A DNA stretch of 64,000 bases, taken from Nocardioides sp. URHA0020 (lineage in GTDB: Bacteria > Actinomycetota > Actinomycetes > Propionibacteriales > Nocardioidaceae). Below the pieces are notes generated by a model. The model did no database searches and was not told the origin of the DNA. It saw only the letters and a list, made by a program, of their open reading frames with translations. Position 1 is the stretch's first letter. Every line of letters starts with the position of its first letter. The stretch spans positions 731,117 through 795,116 of the forward strand of contig NZ_KK211166.1 in assembly GCF_000620705.1 (NCBI RefSeq), given 5' to 3'. The position numbers were made by a program, and so were the translations under genes. This document shows, one piece after another, positions 56,500 to 64,000 of the stretch.

Positions 56500-56916
56500 T
56501 CAGTCTTGGAGGCCCTCGGCGCGGCCGCGGGTACGCCGTGGTGAGCGTTGTTCGCGTCGCGTCGCGTCGCGTCGCGCTCGCCGTAGCCGCTGGAGGCGGT
56601 GGACGGTTAGGGCGTCGAATGCTGCGGCCTCGGGTCTGTCGATCAGTGCGTTGAGGACCTGGTAGTAGCCGGTTGGTGACAGATCGAACTGGTCACGAAT
56701 CGCCGTCTCTTTGGCACCGGGGTACTTCCACCAGCTGCGTTCGAATACGAGCACTCCTTCCTCCAGCGCCGTGAGGACACGGACGGTGCAGCCGTTGCCG
56801 TCGTGCGCTGCGCCGGCCTCTTGCTCCGGCGCTTGGGTTTCGCTCGCGCCAGCATCTTGCTGGTTCGGTTGCGCCTCGCCGGCTAGGTCGACTGCCGCGG
56901 AATCTCGGTCGGTCAC
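56500..56916 (-). CDS. DUF3263 domain protein (HTH-like)
   Basis: The 138-residue protein has an acidic low-complexity N-terminus (residues 1-45), then EEGVLVFERSWWKYPGAKETAIRDQFDLSPTGYYQVLNALIDRPEAAAFD and VHRLQRLRRARR, the DUF3263 domain of small actinobacterial proteins with a sigma/HTH-like fold. A TATAGA box 10-17 nt before the GTG suggests a leaderless transcript. Five CGCGT units at 56553-56577 fall in its C-terminal coding part, after which the tail looks non-homologous. Confidence 0.75.
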   Translation of the reverse strand: MTDRDSAAVDLAGEAQPNQQDAGASETQAPEQEAGAAHDGNGCTVRVLTALEEGVLVFERSWWKYPGAKETAIRDQFDLSPTGYYQVLNALIDRPEAAAFDALTVHRLQRLRRARRDATRREQRSPRRTRGRAEGLQD

Positions 56917-57127
56917 GCGGCGAGTGTAGAGATCTATACCCACTCTCGGAAGCCCCCCAGAAACCGAACTGAAGCGATGTCCTGGCAGGCAGCGGTCGGC
57001 TGACGAATGCCGGCACGCGGCTGTCCAGACCGCTTGTCCGGCACTACGGCGCTGCAGCCGGACACTAGGCGGCCGATCTGGCGTGATGGTGGACCGCGTG
57101 GTTACTTAATCGAACAACCTTTCGATC

Positions 57128-57571
57128 TTGAGGATGGTGCGGAGGATGGACGGTAGGGCGCTCAACGTGGGCAACGACGCCGCAGAGAGAACAATGCAGG
57201 GGGGTCGGGCTGGGGGTGTCCGACTTTCACACGGCCGGCTCTGGCTGCGACGCGGTCGACGCGAGTACCTGGGAGCGGCCGACCAGCCGAAGGGTGCGCG
57301 CCGTGCGCCGTGCGCAGGGCCTGGGTCGGCGTCTCGTGACGGGGCGTCGCCGGCGTTGCGAGCTGACCGTGACCGACGGTCTACGGATGCGCGGCTCAGG
57401 TGGAACGAGCGGGCGCGAGCTCTCGGCTTTCAGGGACTAGCCGAGTACCTAAGCGCTCGGCTCCACGAGGGTGCGTCGTCGCATCGCGTGCGGACGGAGC
57501 TTGGCTGTGGCGGCACGGTTGCCGAACGACTCCTCACTGAACACCTCGACGTCGAGGCACTCGAAACGTGA
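57128..57571 (+). CDS. Hypothetical protein with C-terminal HTH-like domain
   Basis: Of the 147 residues only the last 60 are protein-like: RLRWNERARALGFQGLAEYLSARLHEGASSHRVRTELGCGGTVAERLL. The pattern ERARALGF-x4-YL-x-R resembles small DNA-binding domains found in actinobacterial mobile DNA. The first 85 residues are Arg-rich and probably not conserved, so the true start may be internal or the gene damaged. An inverted repeat TGTCCGGC / GCCGGACA (57035-57042, 57057-57064) lies upstream. Confidence 0.4.
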   Translation: MRMVRRMDGRALNVGNDAAERTMQGGRAGGVRLSHGRLWLRRGRREYLGAADQPKGARRAPCAGPGSASRDGASPALRADRDRRSTDARLRWNERARALGFQGLAEYLSARLHEGASSHRVRTELGCGGTVAERLLTEHLDVEALET

Positions 57572-57659
57572 GTGTCAGACAACGATGAGCAGCTGCACCC
57601 CGAGGGCGGGGTGGCGTCGGCGTCCCGGCGTTCCCTAGCGCGCTCAATGGCGCGGCGGG

Positions 57660-58130
57660 TCAGTCCGGTTCGGGGAGGTAGGCGTGGAGTTCGTCGACGC
57701 TTTCGCCGATGTCGTCGCGTAGGCACGTCCCTAGTGCCCAGCGGAGTCCTTGTGTGCGCATGGCGGTGAGGCGGTGTCCGCCGTTGGTGATCTGGTGGGG
57801 TGTGGCGAAGATCGGTTCGGCGTAGAGCGTGTAGAGGCCGGCGGTGTCTTTCTTGTTCAGGCGGACGCGTTCGGCGCTGGTCAGCGCCTGGTCGAGGTTG
57901 CGTGCGGGGAAGTCGGCGACGTTGTTGCGAACGAGGTCGTTGACGCGTGCCCAGTTCACCTTCTTTGCCCACTTGAGGGTGGCGGGCTTCCAGATGTCGT
58001 ACGGCTCGATCTGTTCGAGGTCGATGTCGTACCAGACGAACTCGAGCTCGTCGGACGGGTCAGCTGCCATGAGGGCAAGGCTGGCATAGGTGCCTGGGCG
58101 CGGCCGTTCGTTCTCCACAGGTCCCCGCAC
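57660..58130 (-). CDS. Hypothetical protein with ParB/sulfiredoxin-like motif
   Basis: The 156-residue protein contains ITNGGHRLTAMRTQGL near residue 115, which resembles the GxHR nucleotide-binding box of ParB/Srx-fold proteins. The preceding part (WYDIDLEQIEPYDIWKPATLKWAKKVNWARVNDLV) looks like the N-terminal half of that fold. A start at Met21 (58070) is also possible. Such proteins occur in phages and islands as partition or nuclease-like factors. The assignment is tentative. Confidence 0.5.
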   Translation of the reverse strand: MRGPVENERPRPGTYASLALMAADPSDELEFVWYDIDLEQIEPYDIWKPATLKWAKKVNWARVNDLVRNNVADFPARNLDQALTSAERVRLNKKDTAGLYTLYAEPIFATPHQITNGGHRLTAMRTQGLRWALGTCLRDDIGESVDELHAYLPEPD

Positions 58131-58201
58131 GTGTATGTAGTCCTCTGTACGTGGACGACACAGTGGTGTGCCAGGTGGGTCAGCTCGACTGCGACCTGTT
58201 G

Positions 58202-58639
58202 TCAGTCGACTCGTTCCGCAACATGCTCAACGGTCACGACCAGCTGGCGTGGATGGCTGGGATGTGTGCGGTTGTGGTGCCAGGCGCCGGTGACGACTAG
58301 GTCGACTGCTGCGCCGGTGGTGTGGTGTTGCTCAGCGACTTCTGCGAATAGGTCGAGGGATTTCTGCAACGTGGGGAGCCCGATGATGACGGTCGGCAGT
58401 GTGGAGGCGGCCGCCGTCAGGGTCTGGTTCGCACGGTGGGCCGGGAGCACGAGGGCGCCGCCGGCGAGGTTGGCGAGCTCTCCGGCGAGGCCGACCCGGA
58501 AGTCCAGGTTGGCGCCGATGACCAGGACAGTGCCGCCGTCCGCGAGTACCCCTGTCAGCTGGTCGCGCTGCGACGATTCGAGCGTTGAGGCCGGGTGGGG
58601 CGCCAGGCCGTGGGTCGGGCGGTGTGCGGGGGCGGGCAT
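58202..58639 (-). CDS. Hypothetical protein, small Rossmann-like fold
   Basis: The 145-residue protein has hydrophobic strands TVLVIGANLDFRVGL, GALVLPAHR, LPTVIIGLPT and VDLVVTGAWHH, spaced like an alternating alpha/beta domain. No catalytic motif is recognised. It is in the same direction as its two neighbours at 57.7 and 58.7 kb, so the three may form an operon. Confidence 0.45.
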   Translation of the reverse strand: MPAPAHRPTHGLAPHPASTLESSQRDQLTGVLADGGTVLVIGANLDFRVGLAGELANLAGGALVLPAHRANQTLTAAASTLPTVIIGLPTLQKSLDLFAEVAEQHHTTGAAVDLVVTGAWHHNRTHPSHPRQLVVTVEHVAERVD

Positions 58640-58717
58640 GTACGCAGTGTCGGACCGGTCGTGGTGCGGTCTGGGTGAGGGGCGGCGCCCGACCGGGGCC
58701 CGCGGGTCGGGTCCGGG

Positions 58718-59098
58718 TCAGGCGCGGAAGACAATGTCTTGGACGGCTCTTGCGGTGGCTCGGGGCCGGTCGAGGAGTTGGTTTTCCTGGGCCAGGGTTA
58801 TTTCGGTGTGGCCGTCGGGGACGTTCAACGCGGATGCATAGTCGCGCGCTTCGCTCCAAGCCTCGATCGCGTCCTGCACGATGTCGATGTCCTCGCTCGA
58901 CATCTGCGGTCGTGGCGCATCGGAGCCTGTCGCGTTCCGCAGTTCCTTGGCTTCGCCTTCGAGGAGGTCCGGGAAGCCGCGTGTGCCGCGTGTAGCGACC
59001 CGGTTCGGGTCGGAGGCGAGACGCATTTCGAGGTGTACGGAGGCGTCGATGACCTCGATGAGGACGCGGTCGAGTTTCGCTAGCGGATCGTTGGTCAC
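58718..59098 (-). CDS. Hypothetical protein, mostly helical
   Basis: The 126-residue acidic protein MTNDPLAKLDRVLIEVIDASVHLEMRL... is predicted helical, with a 20-residue C-terminal helix (ATARAVQDIVFRA). No known domain is recognised. The start ATG is 95 nt from the oppositely directed island sequence. It is probably the first gene of the three-gene minus-strand unit. Confidence 0.45.
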   Translation of the reverse strand: MTNDPLAKLDRVLIEVIDASVHLEMRLASDPNRVATRGTRGFPDLLEGEAKELRNATGSDAPRPQMSSEDIDIVQDAIEAWSEARDYASALNVPDGHTEITLAQENQLLDRPRATARAVQDIVFRA

Positions 59099-59370
59099 CC
59101 GCAGACCCTAGACGCGTCGTACGTTCCCAACACGGTGGGCCAAGCCGGCGTGGGAGCCCGGCTCGCACACAGGCCGTTTAGACCTCTGCTCAAATGCGGG
59201 GCGCCTTGCGCGATCGGTATCGCCTCCTTGAAAGGGCGGGTGGGCGTCGGCGGTCGCCACTACTCTGTCGCCGCCGCGTCTATGCGAGTCGAGGCCTCGC
59301 GGTCACTGCCCGGCGGCTTACGCGAGGCACGGTGCGGCTCGCAAACGAACGCGCGCTTGAAGGGGACACA

Positions 59371-62300
59371 GTGACCAACGGCTCTGAGCAGGAACATGAA
59401 CCTGCCGACACTTCCGAGAATGCCGCGCGGTCGGATCAGAGGTCAGACTCAGGCGCGCGCGTCGCCGCTCCTGCGGGCCTCTCCGTCGAACATGTTGAGG
59501 AGGGCGATGCTGACGGCGAGAAGGGCCGGTCTGCCGGCGTCCCGCTGCGTTCCCTGACGCCTGAGTACGAGGCGGAGCGTCACGAGACGTACCTGCGTCG
59601 TCTCGAGGAGGCGTTGAAGGACCCTCGCAACCACAACATCGCGCTCACGGGCCGGTACGGCGCCGGAAAGTCGAGCGTGCTCGACAAGTTCGAGGAGAAC
59701 CACCGCGACGCGACCCAGCGGCTGGCGATCTCGACGCTGGCTCCGGGTGAGCAGGGCGAGTCGACTACCAACCGCATCCAGAAGGAGGTCGTCAAGCAGC
59801 TCCTCTACGGTGCTTCTCGCAAGGTCGGCAAGAACTCGCGCTTCAGTCGTATCGCCGTCTTGTCGAAGCGGCGAGTGTTGGCCGAGGCGGTCGCGGTCGT
59901 CGGCGCCGTTGGTCTGGTGCTCGTCATCTTCGGGTGGTTGCCGGAGCTCGAATGGCCGAACGCGGGCGCTGAGACGTGGAAGCGGGCGACCGCGTGGTGT
60001 GTCGCTGCTGCCGTGGGGGTAGCTGTGGTCGCGGTCGTCAGGGTGCTGACGTACGGGTGGTTCATCTCGGACGTGGGGGCCGGCGGCGCAACGGTGACGT
60101 TGACCTCGAAGGAGTCGTCATCGACGTTCTTCGACAAGTACCTCGACGAGATCGTTCACTACTTCGACCGGGAGTCGAAGGACATCGTGATCTTTGAGGA
60201 CCTGGACAGGTTCGAGGACCCCGGCATCTTCGAGGCCGTTCGCGAGCTCAACATCTTGCTCAACGACACACCCCGTCGGCGGGCGCGACGCCGTGGAAAC
60301 GTGCCCGGCCGGGCGCTCCACTGGGTGTTGAAGAAGCTGCCCGGGGACCTGCCCGGCCGGCTGACGAACAAGCTGTCCGCGAAGTGGTCGAGGCGGCTGC
60401 TGGGGCTCGGTGTGCCGTTGCGGTTCGTGTACGCCGTGAAGGACAGCATGTTCGAGAAACTCGGCGCGGACACGAAGAACCTTGCCGCGGCCGGCGAGGC
60501 CGCGGCGGCGGAGACGCTGCGGGCCAACCGTACGAAGTTCTTCGACATCGTCATCCCCATCGTTCCGTTCATCTCCCACCGCAACGCCCGCGAACTGCTC
60601 TCGGACCTGCTCGCCGAGTCCGGCATCACCGGCATCGACCGTCCTCTGGTCGGGCTGGTTTCTCAGAACTCGACGGACATGCGGCTGCTGCGCAACATGT
60701 GCAACGAGTACCTGGTGTTCGCCGAGCGGCTCTTGGAGTCGAAGGAGACCGCACCGGGGTTGGAGCCGAGCAAACTGTTCGCGCTGGTGGCGTACAAGAA
60801 CTTCCATCTCGAGGACTTCGAGAACATCTCGCGTCGCGACAGTGACCTGGACCGGCTCTACGACTTCCACCAGCAGTTGGTCCGCAATTCGGTCGCCGCG
60901 AACGAGAAGCTGGTGCGAGACCTGAAGGGAGGACGGGTTCTTCGCCGTACGAGGGAGGACGTGGCGAAGCGGATCGGGGACAGACTCACTCGGTACGTCC
61001 AGGCCGAACATCGTGCCTCGCAATACTCCAACTGGACCTACGTCCTGCTCACGGTCGGGTCGGCAACCTATTCGCTCGAAGACGCGACCAGCTACAAGTT
61101 CTGGGCCGCAGTCGCTGAGGCGGGGGCAATTTCGGTCTCGGTGTCGCCGAACTCTCAGCGCAGCCAGACGATGAACGTGGTGTCCTGGGCTCGCGCCGAC
61201 CTAGAGGTCATAGTCCCCGAGGGTTTGGACGCGAACCAGTGGAGTGCGCTCGACGAGCGCTCGACCCGTGTCGAGTTGGCCCAGCTCGGGGTCGACATTG
61301 GGGCTCTGCGTAGCGCCGACTTCAAGCAGCTCGCCGCGTTGCCGGCCTACAAGCTCAACGCCCCGATGCCCCTGCTGCCCCCCATGGGGTCGAAGGCCAA
61401 GGCCCCAGCCGAGGTGACGTACGCCGACCAGACGTTCGCGCAGCTCGTGAGGGGGACGATGAAGTCGCAGCTGGCGCGCGACCTCGTACTGCGCGGCTAC
61501 CTTGACCGGAACTTCTCCCTGTACGCCGCGCAGTTCTACGGACACTTCTCCGGCACCGACGTCGCGAACTTCATGGTTCACCACGTCCAGACGAACACGA
61601 TGAACATTGACTACAACCTCCGACGCCCCGGCGCGGTCGAGAACCTCCTCACCGAGACCGAAGAGGCCGGCGAGGAGTTCACGACCACCGTCGCCGCGTA
61701 CAACATCGACCTCGTCAACTACCTCCTAGTCACCGACCACCCCGGCGCGACCGGCGTGGTCAAACGGCTCGTCACCGACCACGACGACGACGCACGCACG
61801 TTCCTCACCGCCTACTTCACCTCGGGAGCCCGTCGCGAGGCCCTGGCGGCCCGACTGACCGCACAGCCCTGGCGGGCCGTGTTCGAGTACCTCACCACGG
61901 ACACCGACGTGCCTGACGACGCACGGCCCGACCTAGTCGGGGCTGCACTCGCTGCCGCGCACCCCGGTGTTGCTTACGACCTTCCACCTGTGGTCGGTGA
62001 CTTCATCACCGCGAACTACGCCAAGATGACTGCCTTCACCGAGCCGCTGCTCGAGAAGTCCATCGGCGCGGTCGTGACTATGTTGGAAGACACCGGCGTT
62101 CGCCTCCCCGACCTGTCCGGCATCGACGACGGCCTGTGCGACCTCGTCATCGAGCGCGATCGGTACCTGCTGACGGGTACGAACCTGCGCATCGCGCTCG
62201 GTGTCGATGGTGAGGTCCCACTCGACCGGGTCGTGTCCGACGAAATTGTCTACTCCTACTGCCTGGCCAACCCAAGCGAGTACCTGGCCGCAGTAAAGGG

Positions 62301-63348
62301 CGACTCGGAGACCAAGTACACGGTCCGACGACCGGAGACGCTGGTCAAGGTCTTGACCGACGCGGTCGAGCGGTGGAGCGAGACTCAGCTCGAGGACTAC
62401 CTCCTCGATCTGGTCGGCGGCGCCGCCGAGCAGGCACGGATCAGTCAATTGCGGACCGTGCCGAAGCCCACCTGGGGAGCACTCGCGACTGCAGGGCTCT
62501 TCGACGCCACTCTGCCCAACGTCGAGCGGTACCGCGAACTTGCCGGCGGCGACATCCACCCAGCCCTCGCGGCGCTCCTAGAAGCCGCCGGGGCCATCAG
62601 CGACGTCAACGATGGAAGCGGCGACGAGTTCGACTCGAATGCTGCCGCGGTCGCCATCCTCAACGCGGCCACGTTCTCCTCGACCAAGGCTCGCGTCGAC
62701 CTCGCGTCGACCCTCAGCGCCGACTTCCCGCTGGCGGCCACGGACATCGTCGTCGAACCCAGTGACCTGTTCGCCCGCATGCTGACCGCGAACTTGGTCG
62801 CCGACAGTCCGGCCTCGTTCGAGCACTTCCACAGCGCCGGATGGGACGCCATCAAGCCCGCCATCAAGGTGTCGACAGGCATTGAGACGTTCCTCAGCCC
62901 AGACCTGGTACTCGGCATGGTCGACAAGGTCCTTGCCGACCCCACCAGCCGGGAGAAGCTTGGCGACCAGATCGTCTCCAACGCTGAGGCGTTCGTGCCG
63001 GAGTCTGATGTGCCCGCCCTGAGGGCCGTGGCGCAGTACGCAGGCGAGCACGGCATCGCACTTCGCCCGGAGACCGTCAGACGCATCGCGGCCTTTCAGG
63101 CTGTCCCACCGGACCAGGTCCTTGGCCTCCTTGCTGCCGCCGTACCGATTCCGAGCGCTGCCCAGATCGTTGATGTGTTCACCGTCCTCGGCGGTCAGTA
63201 CGCCAAGGTCGCCTCCTCTGGGGCGAAGTTCCACGTCGCCAAGGACGAGATTCACACCGCCCTGCTGACAACGCTGCGGCAAGCCGGTGTCATCAGCCCG
63301 CCCCGGAAGAAGCCTGGCAAGGACATCTACGACGTGAAAGTGACCTGA
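59371..63348 (+). CDS. YobI-type membrane P-loop NTPase, candidate defence protein
   Basis: The 1325-residue protein has an acidic disordered N-terminus (about 1-60), a conserved LTPEYEAERHETYLRRLEEAL segment, Walker A LTGRYGAGKSSVLDKF (92-106), two TM segments (171-189 and 208-230), Walker B DIVIFEDLDRFED (271-283), and a roughly 900-residue helical repeat C-terminal part that could be a sensor. This matches the YobI family of STAND-like NTPases found in bacterial defence islands. The GTG at 59371 with AAGGGG upstream is chosen. An Abi_C-like gene follows 105 nt later. Confidence 0.72.
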   Translation: MTNGSEQEHEPADTSENAARSDQRSDSGARVAAPAGLSVEHVEEGDADGEKGRSAGVPLRSLTPEYEAERHETYLRRLEEALKDPRNHNIALTGRYGAGKSSVLDKFEENHRDATQRLAISTLAPGEQGESTTNRIQKEVVKQLLYGASRKVGKNSRFSRIAVLSKRRVLAEAVAVVGAVGLVLVIFGWLPELEWPNAGAETWKRATAWCVAAAVGVAVVAVVRVLTYGWFISDVGAGGATVTLTSKESSSTFFDKYLDEIVHYFDRESKDIVIFEDLDRFEDPGIFEAVRELNILLNDTPRRRARRRGNVPGRALHWVLKKLPGDLPGRLTNKLSAKWSRRLLGLGVPLRFVYAVKDSMFEKLGADTKNLAAAGEAAAAETLRANRTKFFDIVIPIVPFISHRNARELLSDLLAESGITGIDRPLVGLVSQNSTDMRLLRNMCNEYLVFAERLLESKETAPGLEPSKLFALVAYKNFHLEDFENISRRDSDLDRLYDFHQQLVRNSVAANEKLVRDLKGGRVLRRTREDVAKRIGDRLTRYVQAEHRASQYSNWTYVLLTVGSATYSLEDATSYKFWAAVAEAGAISVSVSPNSQRSQTMNVVSWARADLEVIVPEGLDANQWSALDERSTRVELAQLGVDIGALRSADFKQLAALPAYKLNAPMPLLPPMGSKAKAPAEVTYADQTFAQLVRGTMKSQLARDLVLRGYLDRNFSLYAAQFYGHFSGTDVANFMVHHVQTNTMNIDYNLRRPGAVENLLTETEEAGEEFTTTVAAYNIDLVNYLLVTDHPGATGVVKRLVTDHDDDARTFLTAYFTSGARREALAARLTAQPWRAVFEYLTTDTDVPDDARPDLVGAALAAAHPGVAYDLPPVVGDFITANYAKMTAFTEPLLEKSIGAVVTMLEDTGVRLPDLSGIDDGLCDLVIERDRYLLTGTNLRIALGVDGEVPLDRVVSDEIVYSYCLANPSEYLAAVKGDSETKYTVRRPETLVKVLTDAVERWSETQLEDYLLDLVGGAAEQARISQLRTVPKPTWGALATAGLFDATLPNVERYRELAGGDIHPALAALLEAAGAISDVNDGSGDEFDSNAAAVAILNAATFSSTKARVDLASTLSADFPLAATDIVVEPSDLFARMLTANLVADSPASFEHFHSAGWDAIKPAIKVSTGIETFLSPDLVLGMVDKVLADPTSREKLGDQIVSNAEAFVPESDVPALRAVAQYAGEHGIALRPETVRRIAAFQAVPPDQVLGLLAAAVPIPSAAQIVDVFTVLGGQYAKVASSGAKFHVAKDEIHTALLTTLRQAGVISPPRKKPGKDIYDVKVT

Positions 63349-63453
63349 CCCTGACGCGCACGCTAGGACCGCGACCTGTCCTCCCGTCAGGGCGCGGGGC
63401 AGCCGACCTGAACTGACGCCGAACCTCCACATCTGCGCGTACGGTTCACGACT

Positions 63454-64000
63454 GTGAGCGTGGAATGGCGAGCAGACGCGGCAAAGAACCTGGTCAAACT
63501 GGCCGTCGGCAAGGCTCTTCAGGCCCAAATGGTGGATGAGGGGAAGTGGCTCGAACTGGGGATGCTGACCGGCACCACCGAGGTCATCAACAACCACCCA
63601 CGCCTACTGAGGTCGCTCAGGTTCGGTGACCCCGACTATGACGGGTGCGTCCTCGGCATCGTGCCGGCGATCCTCGGGGAACCACCTGCGCCCCCGGTCC
63701 CCCGGTGGCCTACGCCTCCAGAACCATCGCTTCGAGAGGCGTTCCCCAACCTTCAGACCGTGTCGGACTTCCTCGACCTACCCACCTGGTTGGTGCAAGA
63801 GAACCCGCAACTGTTCGACCGGGTCTTCTGCGAGGCAGCCGAGATCGTGCAGGGTGACGCGACGATGCCGGACGGGACGGTGCTGTCGGCCGCGGAGGCC
63901 ATGGCTGCCAGGCTCGAAGTGGGTGAGATGCGGCGCCAGGTCGAACGGATCCGCCGCGACTTCACTGACGACCCAGAAGCGGCGGTCGGTCAGGCGAAGG
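63454..64000 (+). CDS. Abortive-infection (AbiJ / Abi_C-like) protein, N-terminal part
   Basis: The frame gives at least 182 residues from GTG 63454 and runs off the window. INNHPRLLRSLRFGDPDYDGCV and the end VERIRRDFTDDPEAAVGQAK match the beginning of the abortive-infection C-terminal (Abi_C) domain, which usually continues to an ESTCK-type helix. The N-terminal 100 residues are a separate helical region. The position after the YobI NTPase suggests a two-gene abortive-infection system. Confidence 0.6.
   Translation, partial: MSVEWRADAAKNLVKLAVGKALQAQMVDEGKWLELGMLTGTTEVINNHPRLLRSLRFGDPDYDGCVLGIVPAILGEPPAPPVPRWPTPPEPSLREAFPNLQTVSDFLDLPTWLVQENPQLFDRVFCEAAEIVQGDATMPDGTVLSAAEAMAARLEVGEMRRQVERIRRDFTDDPEAAVGQAK

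Larger units (their letters stand above)
53186..64000. mobile_element. Putative genomic/defence island, left boundary inside tadA (right boundary beyond window)
   Basis: From the tadA break to the window end the sequence changes character: more A/T and T-ended codons, long non-coding gaps, orphan small genes, decayed HTH genes, and ATPase/HNH and NTPase/Abi pairs typical of anti-phage islands. No integrase, transposase or direct repeat was found within the window. The 234 bp from 53186 to 53419 hold no gene. Confidence 0.6.

Noticed and set aside
53186-64000. An integrase or transposase marking the island
   Set aside because: No recombinase motif was found on either strand in this part; it may lie beyond the window.

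Overview
The window is high-GC actinobacterial DNA. Gene content and order fit Nocardioidaceae (Nocardioides-like): GTG starts and 4-nt ATGA/GTGA stop-start overlaps are common, there is a DUF222/HNH '13E12' gene with its interspersed repeats, an actinobacterial Flp/Tad cluster next to a DUF1998 helicase, and a K+-independent H+-pyrophosphatase. The stretch holB, topA, helicase, tad genes keeps the relative order of the Mycobacterium tuberculosis Rv3644c-Rv3660c neighbourhood, which is from memory and not searched here. The species is an inference.

Layout. 1-5.5 kb: tail-less flavoprotein, OsmC peroxidase-like protein, the metX-metY-CoA-binding operon for methionine synthesis by direct sulfhydrylation, then a divergent MDR oxidoreductase / SnoaL-like pair separated by a perfect match to the KstR steroid-catabolism operator. 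5.5-10 kb: secreted protein, MFS exporter with divergent MarR regulator and palindromic operator, lone PTS EIIA, LapA-like membrane protein. 10-12.3 kb: a DUF222-HNH endonuclease gene bracketed by two oppositely oriented clusters of REP-like repeats. 12.3-25 kb: a ten-gene minus-strand organosulfur scavenging operon (two NtaA/SnaA/DszA monooxygenases, a complete Dpp-type ABC importer, an LLM oxidoreductase, an alpha/beta hydrolase, a flavin reductase), preceded by a cysteine-rich 31-codon leader peptide, with a divergent LysR regulator and a cupin. 25-31.5 kb: small membrane proteins, MacS/MacR-like two-component system, SHOCT and DUF1269 proteins, LURP-one protein, tRNA-Thr(CGU), a Zn-ribbon protein and a second LysR. 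31.5-50 kb: conserved chromosomal core (secreted tripeptidyl-peptidase, holB, tmk, topA, a 1656-residue repeat-built secreted protein, a class I methyltransferase, hppA, an anti-sigma antagonist, a DUF1998 helicase). 50-53.2 kb: Flp pilus cluster.

At about 53.18 kb the tadA ATPase gene stops abruptly: only its C-terminal third of a domain remains, and everything to the right (53.2-64 kb) looks foreign. That DNA has visibly lower GC, sparse coding, orphan genes and decayed HTH genes, and two likely anti-phage modules. One is a Septu-like ATPase + HNH pair. The other is a 1325-residue YobI-type membrane NTPase followed by an abortive-infection (Abi_C-like) gene that runs off the window. This defence island is the most novel part of the window. 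The cysteine-leader-controlled organosulfur operon is the most interpretable metabolic system.

How the genes may work together: the ABC importer would bring in an organosulfur compound. FMNH2 from the flavin reductase would feed the monooxygenases, the hydrolase would process products, and the released sulfur would be fixed by metX/metY-type enzymes. Cysteine supply would be sensed by translation of the leader peptide. All function assignments are from reading motifs by eye; no database search or computation was run.
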